64,000 bases of DNA from Mycobacterium numidiamassiliense (GTDB taxonomy: Bacteria; Actinomycetota; Actinomycetes; Mycobacteriales; Mycobacteriaceae): the NCBI RefSeq assembly GCF_900157365.1, contig NZ_FUEZ01000004.1, positions 2,033,066 to 2,097,065 of the forward strand, read 5' to 3'. Below are positions 1 to 8,967 of this stretch, piece after piece. Both the position numbers and the translations under genes were made by a program. The notes under the pieces are model-generated. The model was given only the letters and a program-made list of their open reading frames with translations. It ran no database searches and was not told where the DNA came from. Every line of letters begins with the position of its first letter. Within the stretch, counting starts at the first letter, position 1.

Positions 1-668
1 CTGAGCAAGATCGCGACATCGAGAACTTCCCGGAATACCTCGACGACGTGGTGGCGCTGATGAGTGCCCGCGGCGTTGTCGTCCCGCTGCGCTCCGGCGA
101 CTACCGTCTCAAGGCCACCCCGGCCGCCGCCAGCGAACCGCGCGTGTGGTTGCTGGGCTCGTCGATGTACTCGGCGCGTCTGGCCGCCGCCAAGGGTTTG
201 CCCTACGTGTTCGCTCACCATTTCTCCGGTGAGGGCACCGAATCCGCACTCGAGGTTTACCGCTCCCAATTCAAGCCCAGTGCCGCCGCGGCCGAGCCCG
301 TGACGTTTCTGACGGTGAATGCCGCGGTGGCCGAAACACGTGACGAGGCAACGGCATTGATGTTGCCCAATCTGCAGATGATGGCCCGCCTACGCACCGG
401 CCAGCCACTGGGGCCGGTGCCTCTGGTCGAAGAGGCTCGCGTCGCGCCGCTGACCGAACAGCAGCAGCACATCGTGGACAGCGGCCTGCGGCGCGCCGTG
501 CTGGGCACGCCGACCGAGGCCGCCGACCAATTACGCGCTCTCGCAGACCGTTTCGACGTCGACGAGGTCATGGTGCATCCGGTGGCATCGGCTCACCGCG
601 GCACCGACCCCGCTACCGCGCCGGCCCGGGTAGCGACCCTGGAACTGCTGGCCAAGGAATTGTTCTAG
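1..668 (+). CDS. LLM-class flavin-dependent oxidoreductase (C-terminal part)
   Basis: The frame is open from the left window edge (first full codon at base 3), so only the last ~222 residues are present. The segment resembles the MsnO8/YhbW type of luciferase-like monooxygenases: an early ENFPEYLDDV stretch, then LLGSSMYSARLAA, GLPYVFAHHFSG and an acidic helix near the C-terminus. Family members use FMN (or F420 in mycobacteria) on unknown small substrates; the cofactor cannot be told from this fragment. The stop is TAG at 666. The convergent GGDEF/EAL gene ends 26 bp downstream. An internal GTG at 48 is a poor start because upstream codons are clearly coding. Confidence 0.85.
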   Translation, partial: EQDRDIENFPEYLDDVVALMSARGVVVPLRSGDYRLKATPAAASEPRVWLLGSSMYSARLAAAKGLPYVFAHHFSGEGTESALEVYRSQFKPSAAAAEPVTFLTVNAAVAETRDEATALMLPNLQMMARLRTGQPLGPVPLVEEARVAPLTEQQQHIVDSGLRRAVLGTPTEAADQLRALADRFDVDEVMVHPVASAHRGTDPATAPARVATLELLAKELF

Positions 669-694
669 CCGTTCGCCTCGGCCACTCCCGCCTG

Positions 695-3600
695 CTATGG
701 GTGGGCCGGATTGGGTTGGGCCACATGCTCGCTGACCCATTGCTCGAGATCGTCCGGTGACAGCGGTGGGGTATGCACGTAGCCCTGAGTGATCGTGCAG
801 CCGAACCGGTGCAACGCGCTCAAGGTGACCTCGTCTTCGACTCCCTCGGCGACGAGGTCCGCTCCGAGGCTGTCCGCCAGCGCCACCGTGGACCGCACAA
901 TGGCGACCGATCGAGCGTCGTACGCCAGCCGTGCCACGAAAACCCTGTCGAGTTTCAGCTCGTCGACCGAGACATCCTGCAGGCGGGCCAGCGACGACCA
1001 GCCGGTGCCGTAGTCGTCGATCGAGACGCGAACGCCGATGCGCCGCAGCTCGGCGACGGTATTGCGGGACCGCGCCGAGTCGACGAGCGCGCTTTCGGTG
1101 ATCTCGACGATGAGCGCGTCGGCGGGCAATCCTTCAGCCAGCAGCAGTTGTTCGATCGTGCCGACAAGTTCGAGGTCGAGCAGGTTCGTCGTGGAGAGGT
1201 TCACCGCGACGGACGAGACGATGCCCCGGTCGCGCCACAGCCGGATCTGCTGGAGGGCGAGCTTGAGGGTGCGATCGGACAGCTTGCGCATCAGCCCGGC
1301 GCGCTCTGCGGCGGGCAGGAATTCCTCGGGTTGCAGCAAGCCGCGACGCGGGTGTCGCCAACGCAGCAGTGCCTCGACACTGTGCACGCTCCCGTCGATC
1401 CCGTCGATTTTGGGCTGGTAGTGCAGCGCCGGCTGGTCGCCGTTGAACAGCGCGGTGCGCAACTCCGCGAGCAGGCCCGGGTCGTTCTCGCGATACGCCT
1501 CGAATGCCGACTCGTAGACCGCGACCTTGCTGACGGCGGACTTGGCGTGTCCGATGGCGGTTTCGGCGCGACCCAGCAGATCCTGCGGATGGTCGCAATG
1601 GTCGGGATACAGCGCAATGGCGACCCGGGCGTCGACTCGCGCGGTGACCGGATCCAGCTCGAAGGGGTCGGCCAGAGCCTCGAGCACGCGGCCCGCCTGG
1701 GTGCGCGCACCGATGAGGTCGGATCGCTCGGCCAGCAGGATGGCGAATTCGTCGGCGCTGACGCGCGCGAGCAGATCCCCGCGGCGCACGGTGCGCGCAA
1801 GTCGATTCGCGATGTGACGCAACAACTCATCGCCGAGATGGCCACCGAGTGTGTCGTTGATCTCGTCAACCGCGGCAACACTGACCAAGAGAAGTGCCTT
1901 GCGCGACGACATCTTGATCGCCACGCCGGGACTAGCCGGCCCGGAGCCGGACAACGCGGTCAAAGCCGTCGCCAGCGACCGCCGATTGGGCAGCGTGGTC
2001 AGTTCGTCGGTCATGGCGTGCAGGTGGCTATCGGCCTCCATGCGGACGTCCCGGAACGTCAGCGAAAATCGCACGGCGACAGTGATCAGGCTCAGGCCGC
2101 CCAAAAGGTTTGCCAGACGCGAATTTTGATCCCAGACCGCAACCAGGAGCGCCACCGCCGCCCACGCCACTGGCACGGCGTAGGAACCGGGTCCGCGTCT
2201 CGGCGGCGGCACCGACAACCGGGGGTAGCAGCTGGCCATCGCGACCAGCAGGGACGAAGCCGGCCAGAGGGCGTCAAGCGTGCTGCCGATCCGGTATGAA
2301 CCCGCAGAGGTCTCGAAGAGATACGCGGTGTCGGCAACCGCAAAGCCGACCAACCCCACGAAGAGCAGGACCCAGCGGAATCCACTGCGCCAGCCCAGGA
2401 TTGGCAAGATGCTGGCGGCCAGGGCCAACAGAACTAGATCGCCCCACGGATAGATCAGGCCGACGAGAACCGTGTCCGGTGCCCGAGCCGCGGCCGCGCG
2501 GAACGGACCTGCACGCAACGCCACCGCCAGCGCGGCGATCGCCAACCCGCAGACCAGTGGGTCGAGCCGCACCGGAATCGGCACCCACTTCAGGCGGGCC
2601 CGAAGCAGCAGCAACAGACCAAGATAGACAAACGGATAGAACGCCAGGTACTCCGGATCAGCCACCGACGGGGACTGACCGTCCGGCACCCACAGGCCGT
2701 AGACCACGTCGCCGATCGCCGAGCACGTCATGCCGATCGCGATCAGAGCCCAGGCCAACCGGTCGGCCGCGAGGAGCCAGGCGCGCAGCGCGATCAGACC
2801 GGCTGCCATCAGGTTCAGCACCGAGTACAAAGACCTGGCGAACAGCGCGGTGTGGCTTTCCTGTGGATCGACGAAACTCGTCACGGCAAAGGCGAACACG
2901 CCAATGATCAACAGCCATAGGATAATTCGGACAGGAAGCGGGGACCACCGAACGCCATCATCGGCGGTCCGCGGTTGACCTTCCGCCGGCGTCGCGGGTT
3001 GGGCGATCGGCGGTGGCGCCACCGCTGTCGTCGCTGGGACGATTGGGGGCGCTGCCCAATCGTCCAAGGCCGACACCTCGCCGGCCGACTGCGTCAGGGT
3101 ATGAGGGAAGGACGCGTCGTCGACAAAGCTTCGGATGCATTGGCCGCCCGCGCGTTTGGCCGCATACATGGCCAGGTCGGCATGACGGAGTAGCTGGTCC
3201 ACGGAGCAGTCGGATTCGGCGGTCGCGACGGTGAAGCCGATGCTCGGTTGGACCGCCACCGGAACGTTTTCGATCACGATCTGTGGCCGGAACGCCGCGA
3301 GGACGCGACGCGCCGTCGCCTGCGTTTGAGCGACGGGGCCCTCGACGAGAACCGCGAATTCGTCACCGCCGAGGCGCGCGACAACGCCCATTTCGCCCAC
3401 CGCGGCGCTGAGACGGCCCGCGACGCAGACCAGGAGCTCGTCCCCCGCGGGGTGGCCCAGCGCGTCGTTGACCGATTTGAAGTTGTCGAGGTCGAGGCAG
3501 AGCACCGCGATCGGATTGGTGTCGGAACCTTTTCGGGCCACCGCTTCTTCTAATCGATGAAGGAAATGTGCGCGATTGGGTAGACCTGTCAAGCTGTCCC

Positions 3601-4615
3601 GAAACGCTTCCCGCGCGACTTCGGTCAACAGCTTCTGGTTTTCGATGAGGACGACGAACTGCCGGGCGAGCACCGCGGCGACGAGGATCGCCAGCGCGAA
3701 AAGCATCGGCCCGTGCGCCATCAGGCCGACCGCGTGCCCCAGGCCGACCGCGGCGGCCAGCAGCAGCGGCACATACGGCAGCGAGAGCAGGGCCCGCGAC
3801 AACACCGCGCTCCGTCCGGACGCCGTGGGGGACTCGTTGACGCTCGACAGGGCCGCCAGCGCGATCAGTCCCAATCCGGCCACTCGGCCCAGGTCGCCGA
3901 GGTCGCTGACGTGGTAGCTGCCTATTCCGGTATCGAACACCGTTGCGATGTCGGCAACGCTGATCGTCGCGGTTCCGCACGCCACCAGGCTGCGGCTGGG
4001 CCGTTCACCGGGTTGGCCGCGCGACAGCATCAGGATCGCCGTCGTCAACAGGACGACATCGTTGAAGACCTCCGCGAGGGTCGCGAGCTGTGAGCCGGTG
4101 CCCTTATGCAGCTGTTCGTCCAGGACGAATACCCAGGAGACGACGAACAGTGAGGTGGCCAGGATCAGGCCGTCCAGCGCCAGTCGTCGTTGGCTGTGCC
4201 GATTCAGATTCGACAACAACACCAGAGACGCCATGGCGCCGATCGGCCATGCGAGGAGGACGATCTCGGCCGCGGCCGGGTGGGTGGCGTGATCGAGGTC
4301 CGGACGCACGTCGTAGACCGCCCAGATGAACTCACCGATCGCCCAGCCCGCCGCGGCGACCACCATCGCCAGCCAGCCGAGTCTGCGGCGCCCGGCCGCG
4401 GAGCGGGCCGCGTAGGCCGCGCATGCCCCCGCGAACAGGACGCACACCAGCGTGACGAATTCGTCGATCGGCCGGGTCGCGTAGGCGCCCGTCCATCCCA
4501 ACAGTGACGAGGCTGCGATCAGCGACGCCGCGATCGTGTAGCCCACGACGATGGACCAACCGATGCGTGTGGCCAGCCCGAACCGCTGCCACGGATTTCC
4601 CGTCCAGCGATTCAT
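695..4615 (-). CDS. Membrane GGDEF-GGDEF-EAL cyclic-di-GMP signalling protein
   Basis: About 1306 residues. Order: hydrophobic multi-helix module (~20-325), GGDEF domain (~335-495, intact GGDEF near 416), Ala/Pro linker (~500-560), second hydrophobic module (~565-860), second GGDEF-like domain with SADEF near 953, then an EAL phosphodiesterase domain (~1045-1300). The EAL domain keeps EAL, VNLS, EITES, DDYGTG, KLD, EGVE and a late QGY, so it looks catalytically competent. The first GGDEF should make c-di-GMP and the EAL should degrade it. The second GGDEF is probably regulatory and keeps an RxxD inhibitory-site motif (RRGD) that the first lacks (GEMG). ATG at 4615 is chosen because GGGGTGA lies 5 nt upstream; GTG at 4624 is the alternative. 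It looks like a tandem duplication of sensor plus GGDEF before one EAL. Confidence 0.9.
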   Translation of the reverse strand: MNRWTGNPWQRFGLATRIGWSIVVGYTIAASLIAASSLLGWTGAYATRPIDEFVTLVCVLFAGACAAYAARSAAGRRRLGWLAMVVAAAGWAIGEFIWAVYDVRPDLDHATHPAAAEIVLLAWPIGAMASLVLLSNLNRHSQRRLALDGLILATSLFVVSWVFVLDEQLHKGTGSQLATLAEVFNDVVLLTTAILMLSRGQPGERPSRSLVACGTATISVADIATVFDTGIGSYHVSDLGDLGRVAGLGLIALAALSSVNESPTASGRSAVLSRALLSLPYVPLLLAAAVGLGHAVGLMAHGPMLFALAILVAAVLARQFVVLIENQKLLTEVAREAFRDSLTGLPNRAHFLHRLEEAVARKGSDTNPIAVLCLDLDNFKSVNDALGHPAGDELLVCVAGRLSAAVGEMGVVARLGGDEFAVLVEGPVAQTQATARRVLAAFRPQIVIENVPVAVQPSIGFTVATAESDCSVDQLLRHADLAMYAAKRAGGQCIRSFVDDASFPHTLTQSAGEVSALDDWAAPPIVPATTAVAPPPIAQPATPAEGQPRTADDGVRWSPLPVRIILWLLIIGVFAFAVTSFVDPQESHTALFARSLYSVLNLMAAGLIALRAWLLAADRLAWALIAIGMTCSAIGDVVYGLWVPDGQSPSVADPEYLAFYPFVYLGLLLLLRARLKWVPIPVRLDPLVCGLAIAALAVALRAGPFRAAAARAPDTVLVGLIYPWGDLVLLALAASILPILGWRSGFRWVLLFVGLVGFAVADTAYLFETSAGSYRIGSTLDALWPASSLLVAMASCYPRLSVPPPRRGPGSYAVPVAWAAVALLVAVWDQNSRLANLLGGLSLITVAVRFSLTFRDVRMEADSHLHAMTDELTTLPNRRSLATALTALSGSGPASPGVAIKMSSRKALLLVSVAAVDEINDTLGGHLGDELLRHIANRLARTVRRGDLLARVSADEFAILLAERSDLIGARTQAGRVLEALADPFELDPVTARVDARVAIALYPDHCDHPQDLLGRAETAIGHAKSAVSKVAVYESAFEAYRENDPGLLAELRTALFNGDQPALHYQPKIDGIDGSVHSVEALLRWRHPRRGLLQPEEFLPAAERAGLMRKLSDRTLKLALQQIRLWRDRGIVSSVAVNLSTTNLLDLELVGTIEQLLLAEGLPADALIVEITESALVDSARSRNTVAELRRIGVRVSIDDYGTGWSSLARLQDVSVDELKLDRVFVARLAYDARSVAIVRSTVALADSLGADLVAEGVEDEVTLSALHRFGCTITQGYVHTPPLSPDDLEQWVSEHVAQPNPAHP

Positions 4616-4726
4616 AGCCGTCACCCCGTCTGCGCCAGCGATGAACGGGCGAAAGCTTCATCGCGTTAGGGCAGAATAAACCGCCGGAATGTGTCAGCTG
4701 CAGCTTTTTTTAAGCTCGTCGAAGTT

Positions 4727-5173
4727 TTACGTCGGCGTCAGGACCACGACCGGGATTGGCCGCGACGTCTTGGTCTGATAGGCGTAGTACCGATTGCTGT
4801 TGTTGTCATTGACGATCTTCCACAGCCGCGCGTAGTCCGGATCCTCGGGGAGTACCGGGCGGGCTATCACGCTCAAACGCCTTGGCCCGACGTTGATTTC
4901 GACGTTCGGGTTCTTCCGCAGGTTGTGATACCAGCCGGGTGCCCGCGGATCGCCGCCCTTCGAAGCCACGACGAGGTAGTTTTCGCCGTCGCGCGCGTAG
5001 GTCAGCGCGGCGGTCCGGGCCGCACCGGTCTTGGCGCCGACGGTGTGCAGCAGCAGGCTGGGAATCAACAGCAGCCGATGCCCGATCCAGCCGTTCGTCT
5101 TGCGATAAACGACATCGTGTATGCGCAACACGCGCGGCAGGAGATCTTGCTCCACCCAGGATGGAAAGGCCAT
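4727..5173 (-). CDS. Ddn-type F420-dependent nitroreductase family protein
   Basis: 148 residues, complete. It has the deazaflavin-dependent nitroreductase signature: HTVGAKTGAARTAAL, then YLVVASKGGDPRAPGWYHNL and NP(N)VEINVG, the split-barrel F420-binding fold. Family members reduce quinones or nitro compounds with reduced F420 at the membrane face. By position and sequence type it matches Rv1261c. It lies 10 bp downstream of the HIT gene on the same strand, so the two are probably cotranscribed. The natural substrate is unknown. Confidence 0.88.
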   Translation of the reverse strand: MAFPSWVEQDLLPRVLRIHDVVYRKTNGWIGHRLLLIPSLLLHTVGAKTGAARTAALTYARDGENYLVVASKGGDPRAPGWYHNLRKNPNVEINVGPRRLSVIARPVLPEDPDYARLWKIVNDNNSNRYYAYQTKTSRPIPVVVLTPT

Positions 5174-5183
5174 CAGCCCAGTA

Positions 5184-5612
5184 TTACGGACTGGCGTCGA
5201 TGCGGGCCAGCGCGTCGCGCAGGATCTGCCCGGTGGCCTCCCGGTCCGGATCCCGGCGCAGCACCATGCCCTTGGCGACCGACAGCTTGTCGCCGTTGCG
5301 GCGTGGCAGTACGTGCAGGTGAATGTGGAACACCGACTGAAAGGCGGCCCGGCCGTCGTTGATCCCGATGTTCGTCGCGTCGGCCAACTCCGTCGCCCGC
5401 GCCGCCCGCGCGATCCGCTGACCGATCGTGATCATGCCGGCCAACGTCTCGGGCGGGGTGTCGGTGAGATCGACGCTGTGTCGCTTGGGGACCACCAGGG
5501 TGTGGCCGCGGGTGAACGGGCGGATGTCGAGGATCGCCAGGTAGTCGTCGTCTTCGTAGATCCGGATAGCCGGGGCCTCCCCGGCGACAATCGCACAGAA
5601 AACGCAGGACAT
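5184..5612 (-). CDS. HIT family nucleotide-binding hydrolase
   Basis: 142 residues from the ATG at 5612. The start is set by the typical HIT N-terminus (MSCVFCAIVAGEAPA, CxxC zinc half-site). The histidine triad reads HIHLHVLP at about residues 99-106, and the middle contains FTRGHTLVVPKRH. HIT proteins hydrolyse or transfer nucleoside phosphate conjugates. It corresponds to Rv1262c. It is divergent from amiB2 across a 59-bp gap that must hold both promoters. Extending the frame upstream of 5612 gives low-complexity Arg/Pro sequence and is rejected. Confidence 0.9.
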   Translation of the reverse strand: MSCVFCAIVAGEAPAIRIYEDDDYLAILDIRPFTRGHTLVVPKRHSVDLTDTPPETLAGMITIGQRIARAARATELADATNIGINDGRAAFQSVFHIHLHVLPRRNGDKLSVAKGMVLRRDPDREATGQILRDALARIDASP

Positions 5613-5671
5613 GCCGTCACGGTACTGGGCCGCCCACGGGCTTGCGGTGATCAGGGGGATACGCTGCCGCA

Positions 5672-7060
5672 GTGGATGCTCGCGAACTGGCCTTTGCCGG
5701 CGCGGCCGCACAGGCACGACTGCTCGCGGACGGCGAACTGACCGCACCGCAGCTGCTCGAGGTTTACCTGGAACGGATTGCGCGCCTGGATCCCCAGCTG
5801 CGCTGCTACCGCGTGGTGCTGACCGACAGCGCGCGCGACGAGGCCTATGCGGCCCAGGACCGCCTCGATGCCGGCGAGCGGCTGCCGCTGCTCGGCGTGC
5901 CGATCGCGATCAAAGACGATGTCGACGTCGCCGGCGAAGTGACGGCGTGCGGCAGCGGCGGCCATCGCCCGGCCGTGACCTCGGACGCGGAAGCCGTGCG
6001 CCGGCTGCGCGCCGCGGGCGCAATCATCATCGGCAAAACCAATGTGCCGGAACTGATGATCTTTCCGTTCACCGAGTCCCTGACCTTCGGGGCGACCCGC
6101 AATCCGTGGAATCCCAACCGGACTCCTGGAGGCAGCAGTGGGGGCAGTGCCGCTGCGGTCGCGGCCGGGCTGGCTCCGCTGGCGCTGGGATCCGACGGCG
6201 GCGGCTCGATTCGGATTCCCGCTAGCTGGTGTGGGTTGTTCGGCGTCAAGCCGCAACGCGACCGCGTCTCCCTGGAACCGCACGACCAAGCGTGGTACGG
6301 GCTGTCCGTCAATGGGCCCATCGCGCGGTCGGTGCTGGACGCGGCGGTGTTCCTGGACGCGACGTCGACGGTGCCCGGACCCGAAGGCGAGTTCGTCGCC
6401 GCCGCGACGAGCAACCCAGGCAAGTTGCGAATTGCCTTGAGCACCAAGATCCCATCGATTCCCGTCCGGGTCGGGCGCGAAGAGTTGACGGCCGTCCACC
6501 AGGCCGGCGCGCTGCTTCGCGACCTGGGCCATGAGGTCATCACCGCCGACCCGGACTATCCGCGGGCCTCGCTGTTCGCGAACTTCCTGCCCCGCTATCT
6601 GCGCGGCATCAGTGATGACGCGGACGCGCAGGCGCATCCTGAACGTCTCGAATCGCGCACCCGCGGCATGGCGCGGATGGGTTCGTTCTTCTCGGACCGC
6701 AGCATGGACACGGTGCGGAGCGCAGAAGAGCGCGTCAGCGCCCGAATCCAGGCGATCTTCGACGACGTCGACGTGGTCATCACACCGGGCACCGCCGCGG
6801 GCCCGTCGCGCATCGGCGCCTACCGGCGCCGCGGTGCGGTGTCCACGTTGTTGGCTGTCTCCCAGCAGGTTCCGTACTTCCCGGTCTGGAATCTGACCGG
6901 CCAGCCCGCCGCCGTCGTGCCGTGGGACCTCGACGGCGACCGGCTGCCGATGTCGGTGCAGCTGGTCGGTCGGCCCTACGGCGAAGCGACGCTGCTGTCG
7001 CTGGGCGCGCAGATCGAACGGGCACGGCCGTGGGGGCAGCGGCGACCGCCGGTGTCATGA
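5672..7060 (+). CDS. amiB2: Amidase, amidase-signature family
   Basis: 462 residues from a GTG start. The Ser-cisSer-Lys triad is visible: Lys81 in VPIAIKDDVDV, cis-Ser155 in PGGSSGGSAA and nucleophile Ser179 in GSDGGGSIRIPA. The family hydrolyses amides to carboxylates and ammonia; the substrate is unknown. Gene order (HIT upstream, adenylyl cyclase downstream) and length match AmiB2 (Rv1263). Its 3' end overlaps the convergent glycosylase gene by 6 bp. Confidence 0.9.
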   Translation: MDARELAFAGAAAQARLLADGELTAPQLLEVYLERIARLDPQLRCYRVVLTDSARDEAYAAQDRLDAGERLPLLGVPIAIKDDVDVAGEVTACGSGGHRPAVTSDAEAVRRLRAAGAIIIGKTNVPELMIFPFTESLTFGATRNPWNPNRTPGGSSGGSAAAVAAGLAPLALGSDGGGSIRIPASWCGLFGVKPQRDRVSLEPHDQAWYGLSVNGPIARSVLDAAVFLDATSTVPGPEGEFVAAATSNPGKLRIALSTKIPSIPVRVGREELTAVHQAGALLRDLGHEVITADPDYPRASLFANFLPRYLRGISDDADAQAHPERLESRTRGMARMGSFFSDRSMDTVRSAEERVSARIQAIFDDVDVVITPGTAAGPSRIGAYRRRGAVSTLLAVSQQVPYFPVWNLTGQPAAVVPWDLDGDRLPMSVQLVGRPYGEATLLSLGAQIERARPWGQRRPPVS

Positions 7061-7552
7061 AATCGCCCGCCATGCGGCCAGCTTCGCGCCCGGCCGCACG
7101 GCGTGGGCCGGGCTGGTGGACGGCAGCCGTTGGAAGTCGATGCGGTCGGTGTCGCGCTGTTCGACCAGCCTGCGGTAGAGCTCGCAGGCTTTGGCCCCGT
7201 TGAAGTACACCCGCGCGATCGCCGGATAGCTCGCGAATAGCTCACCGAAGTCGTTGGCCACCAGGCTTTTCGGATCGATCGCCGAGTCCGCACTGCCGAT
7301 GCGCCGGCACTTGTGCAGCACATCCCACAGCGCGACACCATGGGATTGCAACGCGCGCAGCCGCACGTCGTACGGCGCATCCGCGTCGAATCCAAAAAGC
7401 TCGCCGGTGATCGGCCAGAACGCATTTCGCGGGTTGCCGTAGTACTGGTGATTGGCCAGCGATTGGACGCTGGGAAACGAGCCCAGGATCAACACCGTGG
7501 CCCGGTGGTCGACCGCCGGCGGGAAGCCGTGCAGAAGCGTTGCGCTCATCAC
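7055..7552 (-). CDS. DNA-deoxyinosine (hypoxanthine-DNA) glycosylase, UDG superfamily
   Basis: 165 residues. The N-terminal motif ATVLILGSFPSVQSL followed by YYGNPRNAFWPI is the pattern of the hypoxanthine-DNA glycosylase branch (family 6) of uracil-DNA glycosylases. A later VYFNGAKA and a C-terminal LPSTSPAHA supply the second active-site loop. Expected role: excision of deaminated adenine (hypoxanthine) from DNA in base-excision repair. It sits between amiB2 and the cyclase gene; I do not recall a counterpart there in M. tuberculosis, so it may be a lineage-specific insertion. Start 7552 or 7549 (two adjacent Met). It diverges from the cyclase gene across ~38 bp. Confidence 0.82.
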   Translation of the reverse strand: MMSATLLHGFPPAVDHRATVLILGSFPSVQSLANHQYYGNPRNAFWPITGELFGFDADAPYDVRLRALQSHGVALWDVLHKCRRIGSADSAIDPKSLVANDFGELFASYPAIARVYFNGAKACELYRRLVEQRDTDRIDFQRLPSTSPAHAVRPGAKLAAWRAIS

Positions 7553-7589
7553 TTCACATCATTGCGGGTCGGCGTTGTACGTTGGCCAG

Positions 7590-8720
7590 GTGGACGACGG
7601 CGTCGGTCAGGACATCGACGATCTCCTCGACGGACTTGACGGCGCCGCACGCACGGAACGGGCCGAACTCGTCCAGTGGCTGCTCGAGCAGGGCATTACC
7701 GCGGACGAGATCCGGGCGACCAACCCGCCGCTGCTGCTGGCCAGCCGCCACCTCATCGGCCACGACGGCACCTACGTGTCGACTCGGGAGATCAGTGAGA
7801 CCTACGGCATCGAGCTGATGCTGCTCCAGCGTGTTCAGCGCGCCATCGGTCTGGTCAGGGTCGACGACCCCGATGCGGCAGTGCATATGCGTGCCGACGG
7901 TGAGGCTGCGGCCCACGCCCAGCGGTTCGTCGAGCTGGGGCTCAACCCCGATCAGGTGGTACTCGTCGTCCGGGTGCTGGCCGAGGGTTTGTCGCGCGCG
8001 GCCGAGGTCATGCGCTATACCGCCCTGTCGGCGATCATTCGTCCGGGGGCCAGCGAAATCGACATCGCGAAAGGATCGAAGGCGCTGGTCGGCCAGATCG
8101 CACCAATGCTGGGGCCGATGATCCAGGACATGCTGTTCATGCAGCTGCGGCACATGATGGAGACCGAAGCGGTCAACGCCGGCGAGCGCGCCGCCGGCAA
8201 ACCGCTCCCGGGAGCGCGCGAGGTGACGGTCGCCTTCGCCGACCTGGTGGGCTTCACCAGGCTCGGCGAAGTGGTGTCGGCCGAGGAGCTCGGGCAACTC
8301 GCCAACCGGCTGGCTGATCTTGCCCGCGACGTGACCCGACCCCCGGTGCGGTTCATCAAGACGATCGGCGACGCGGTGATGTTCGTCAGTCCCGATCCGG
8401 CGTCCCTGCTGGATGTCGTGCTCAAGCTGGTCGAAATCGTGGACAGCGACAACGACTTTCCCCGGTTGCGCGGGGGAGTCGCGTCCGGGATGGCGGTGAG
8501 CCGGGCCGGTGACTGGTTCGGCAGCCCGGTCAACGTGGCAAGCCGGGTCACCGCTGTGGCGCGCCCCGGCACCGTGCTGGTCGCCGACTCGGTCTGGGAG
8601 GCCATCGGCGATACCGGCGCATTCCAGGTATCTTTCGCCAGTGCCCGACGCCTCAAAGGCATCAAGAGCGAAGTCAAACTTTTTCGGGTCCGCCGAGGCA
8701 ATGACCCCACAACACGTTAG
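7590..8720 (+). CDS. Class III adenylyl cyclase with N-terminal autoinhibitory domain (Rv1264-like)
   Basis: 376 residues from GTG at 7590. The start fits the Rv1264 N-terminus (acidic stretch then DIDDLLDGL); codons upstream look non-coding. Residues 1-~205 are the helical regulatory domain known in Rv1264 to inhibit the cyclase at neutral pH. Residues ~210-376 are the class III catalytic domain. Visible key residues: metal Asp in VAFADLVGFT, substrate Lys and second Asp in FIKTIGDAV, and transition-state Asn and Arg in GSPVNVASRV. Role: cAMP production, probably acid-activated. A hairpin just after the stop (8733-8750) may terminate it. Confidence 0.9.
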   Translation: MDDGVGQDIDDLLDGLDGAARTERAELVQWLLEQGITADEIRATNPPLLLASRHLIGHDGTYVSTREISETYGIELMLLQRVQRAIGLVRVDDPDAAVHMRADGEAAAHAQRFVELGLNPDQVVLVVRVLAEGLSRAAEVMRYTALSAIIRPGASEIDIAKGSKALVGQIAPMLGPMIQDMLFMQLRHMMETEAVNAGERAAGKPLPGAREVTVAFADLVGFTRLGEVVSAEELGQLANRLADLARDVTRPPVRFIKTIGDAVMFVSPDPASLLDVVLKLVEIVDSDNDFPRLRGGVASGMAVSRAGDWFGSPVNVASRVTAVARPGTVLVADSVWEAIGDTGAFQVSFASARRLKGIKSEVKLFRVRRGNDPTTR

Positions 8721-8732
8721 GGCAGGCCCGGG

Positions 8733-8750
8733 CGACGCTGGGGGGCGTCG
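8733..8750 (+). terminator. Possible terminator hairpin after the cyclase gene
   Basis: Stem CGACGC/GCGTCG with a TGGGGG loop starts 13 bp after the cyclase stop. There is no U tract, as is common in mycobacteria. Confidence 0.4.
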
Positions 8751-8910
8751 ACTCCGTCTTGCGCGTGTCGTCCGCGGCCGGCTTGCTGCCCCTTTTCCGG
8801 CGCTTTGAATTGGTCGCTTCCGGGCCTGCTTCGTTACCCAAAATACAACTCCGAGCAGCGCATATCAATGTTTTTCCGTCCCGCGTTAACCCTCGCGACT
8901 TCCAAGGGGC

Positions 8911-8927
8911 GTTCGCCGGGGGCGAAC
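8911..8927. repeat. Inverted repeat GTTCGCC-GGG-GGCGAAC
   Basis: Perfect 7-bp arms around a 3-nt centre, 40 bp upstream of the ATG at 8967. It may be a regulator site or an RNA hairpin in the leader. Confidence 0.5.
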
Positions 8928-8935
8928 GCAGTTCC

Positions 8936-8967
8936 ATTACAGCTGTAACGGTGTAATCATGTAATCA
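8936..8967 (+). promoter_or_regulatory. Operator-like cluster: 12-bp palindrome plus two 8-bp direct repeats
   Basis: TTACAGCTGTAA (8937-8948) is a perfect palindrome. It is followed by TGTAATCA at 8952-8959 and again at 8960-8967, the second copy running into the ATG start codon. Four copies of a TGTAA-type half-site (one inverted) thus crowd the last 31 bp before the gene. This layout suggests repression at the start site, possibly by the gene's own product. Confidence 0.6.

Noticed and set aside
773..2299. 508-codon frame antisense to the GGDEF/EAL gene
   Set aside because: Typical high-GC shadow frame: no motifs, Arg/Gln/Gly-rich, and the opposite strand has clear EAL and GGDEF motifs.
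4625..4726. Poly-T stretch with AGCTT/AAGCT near 4700 as an intrinsic terminator
   Set aside because: Stem of only five weak pairs, orientation unclear; not enough to call.
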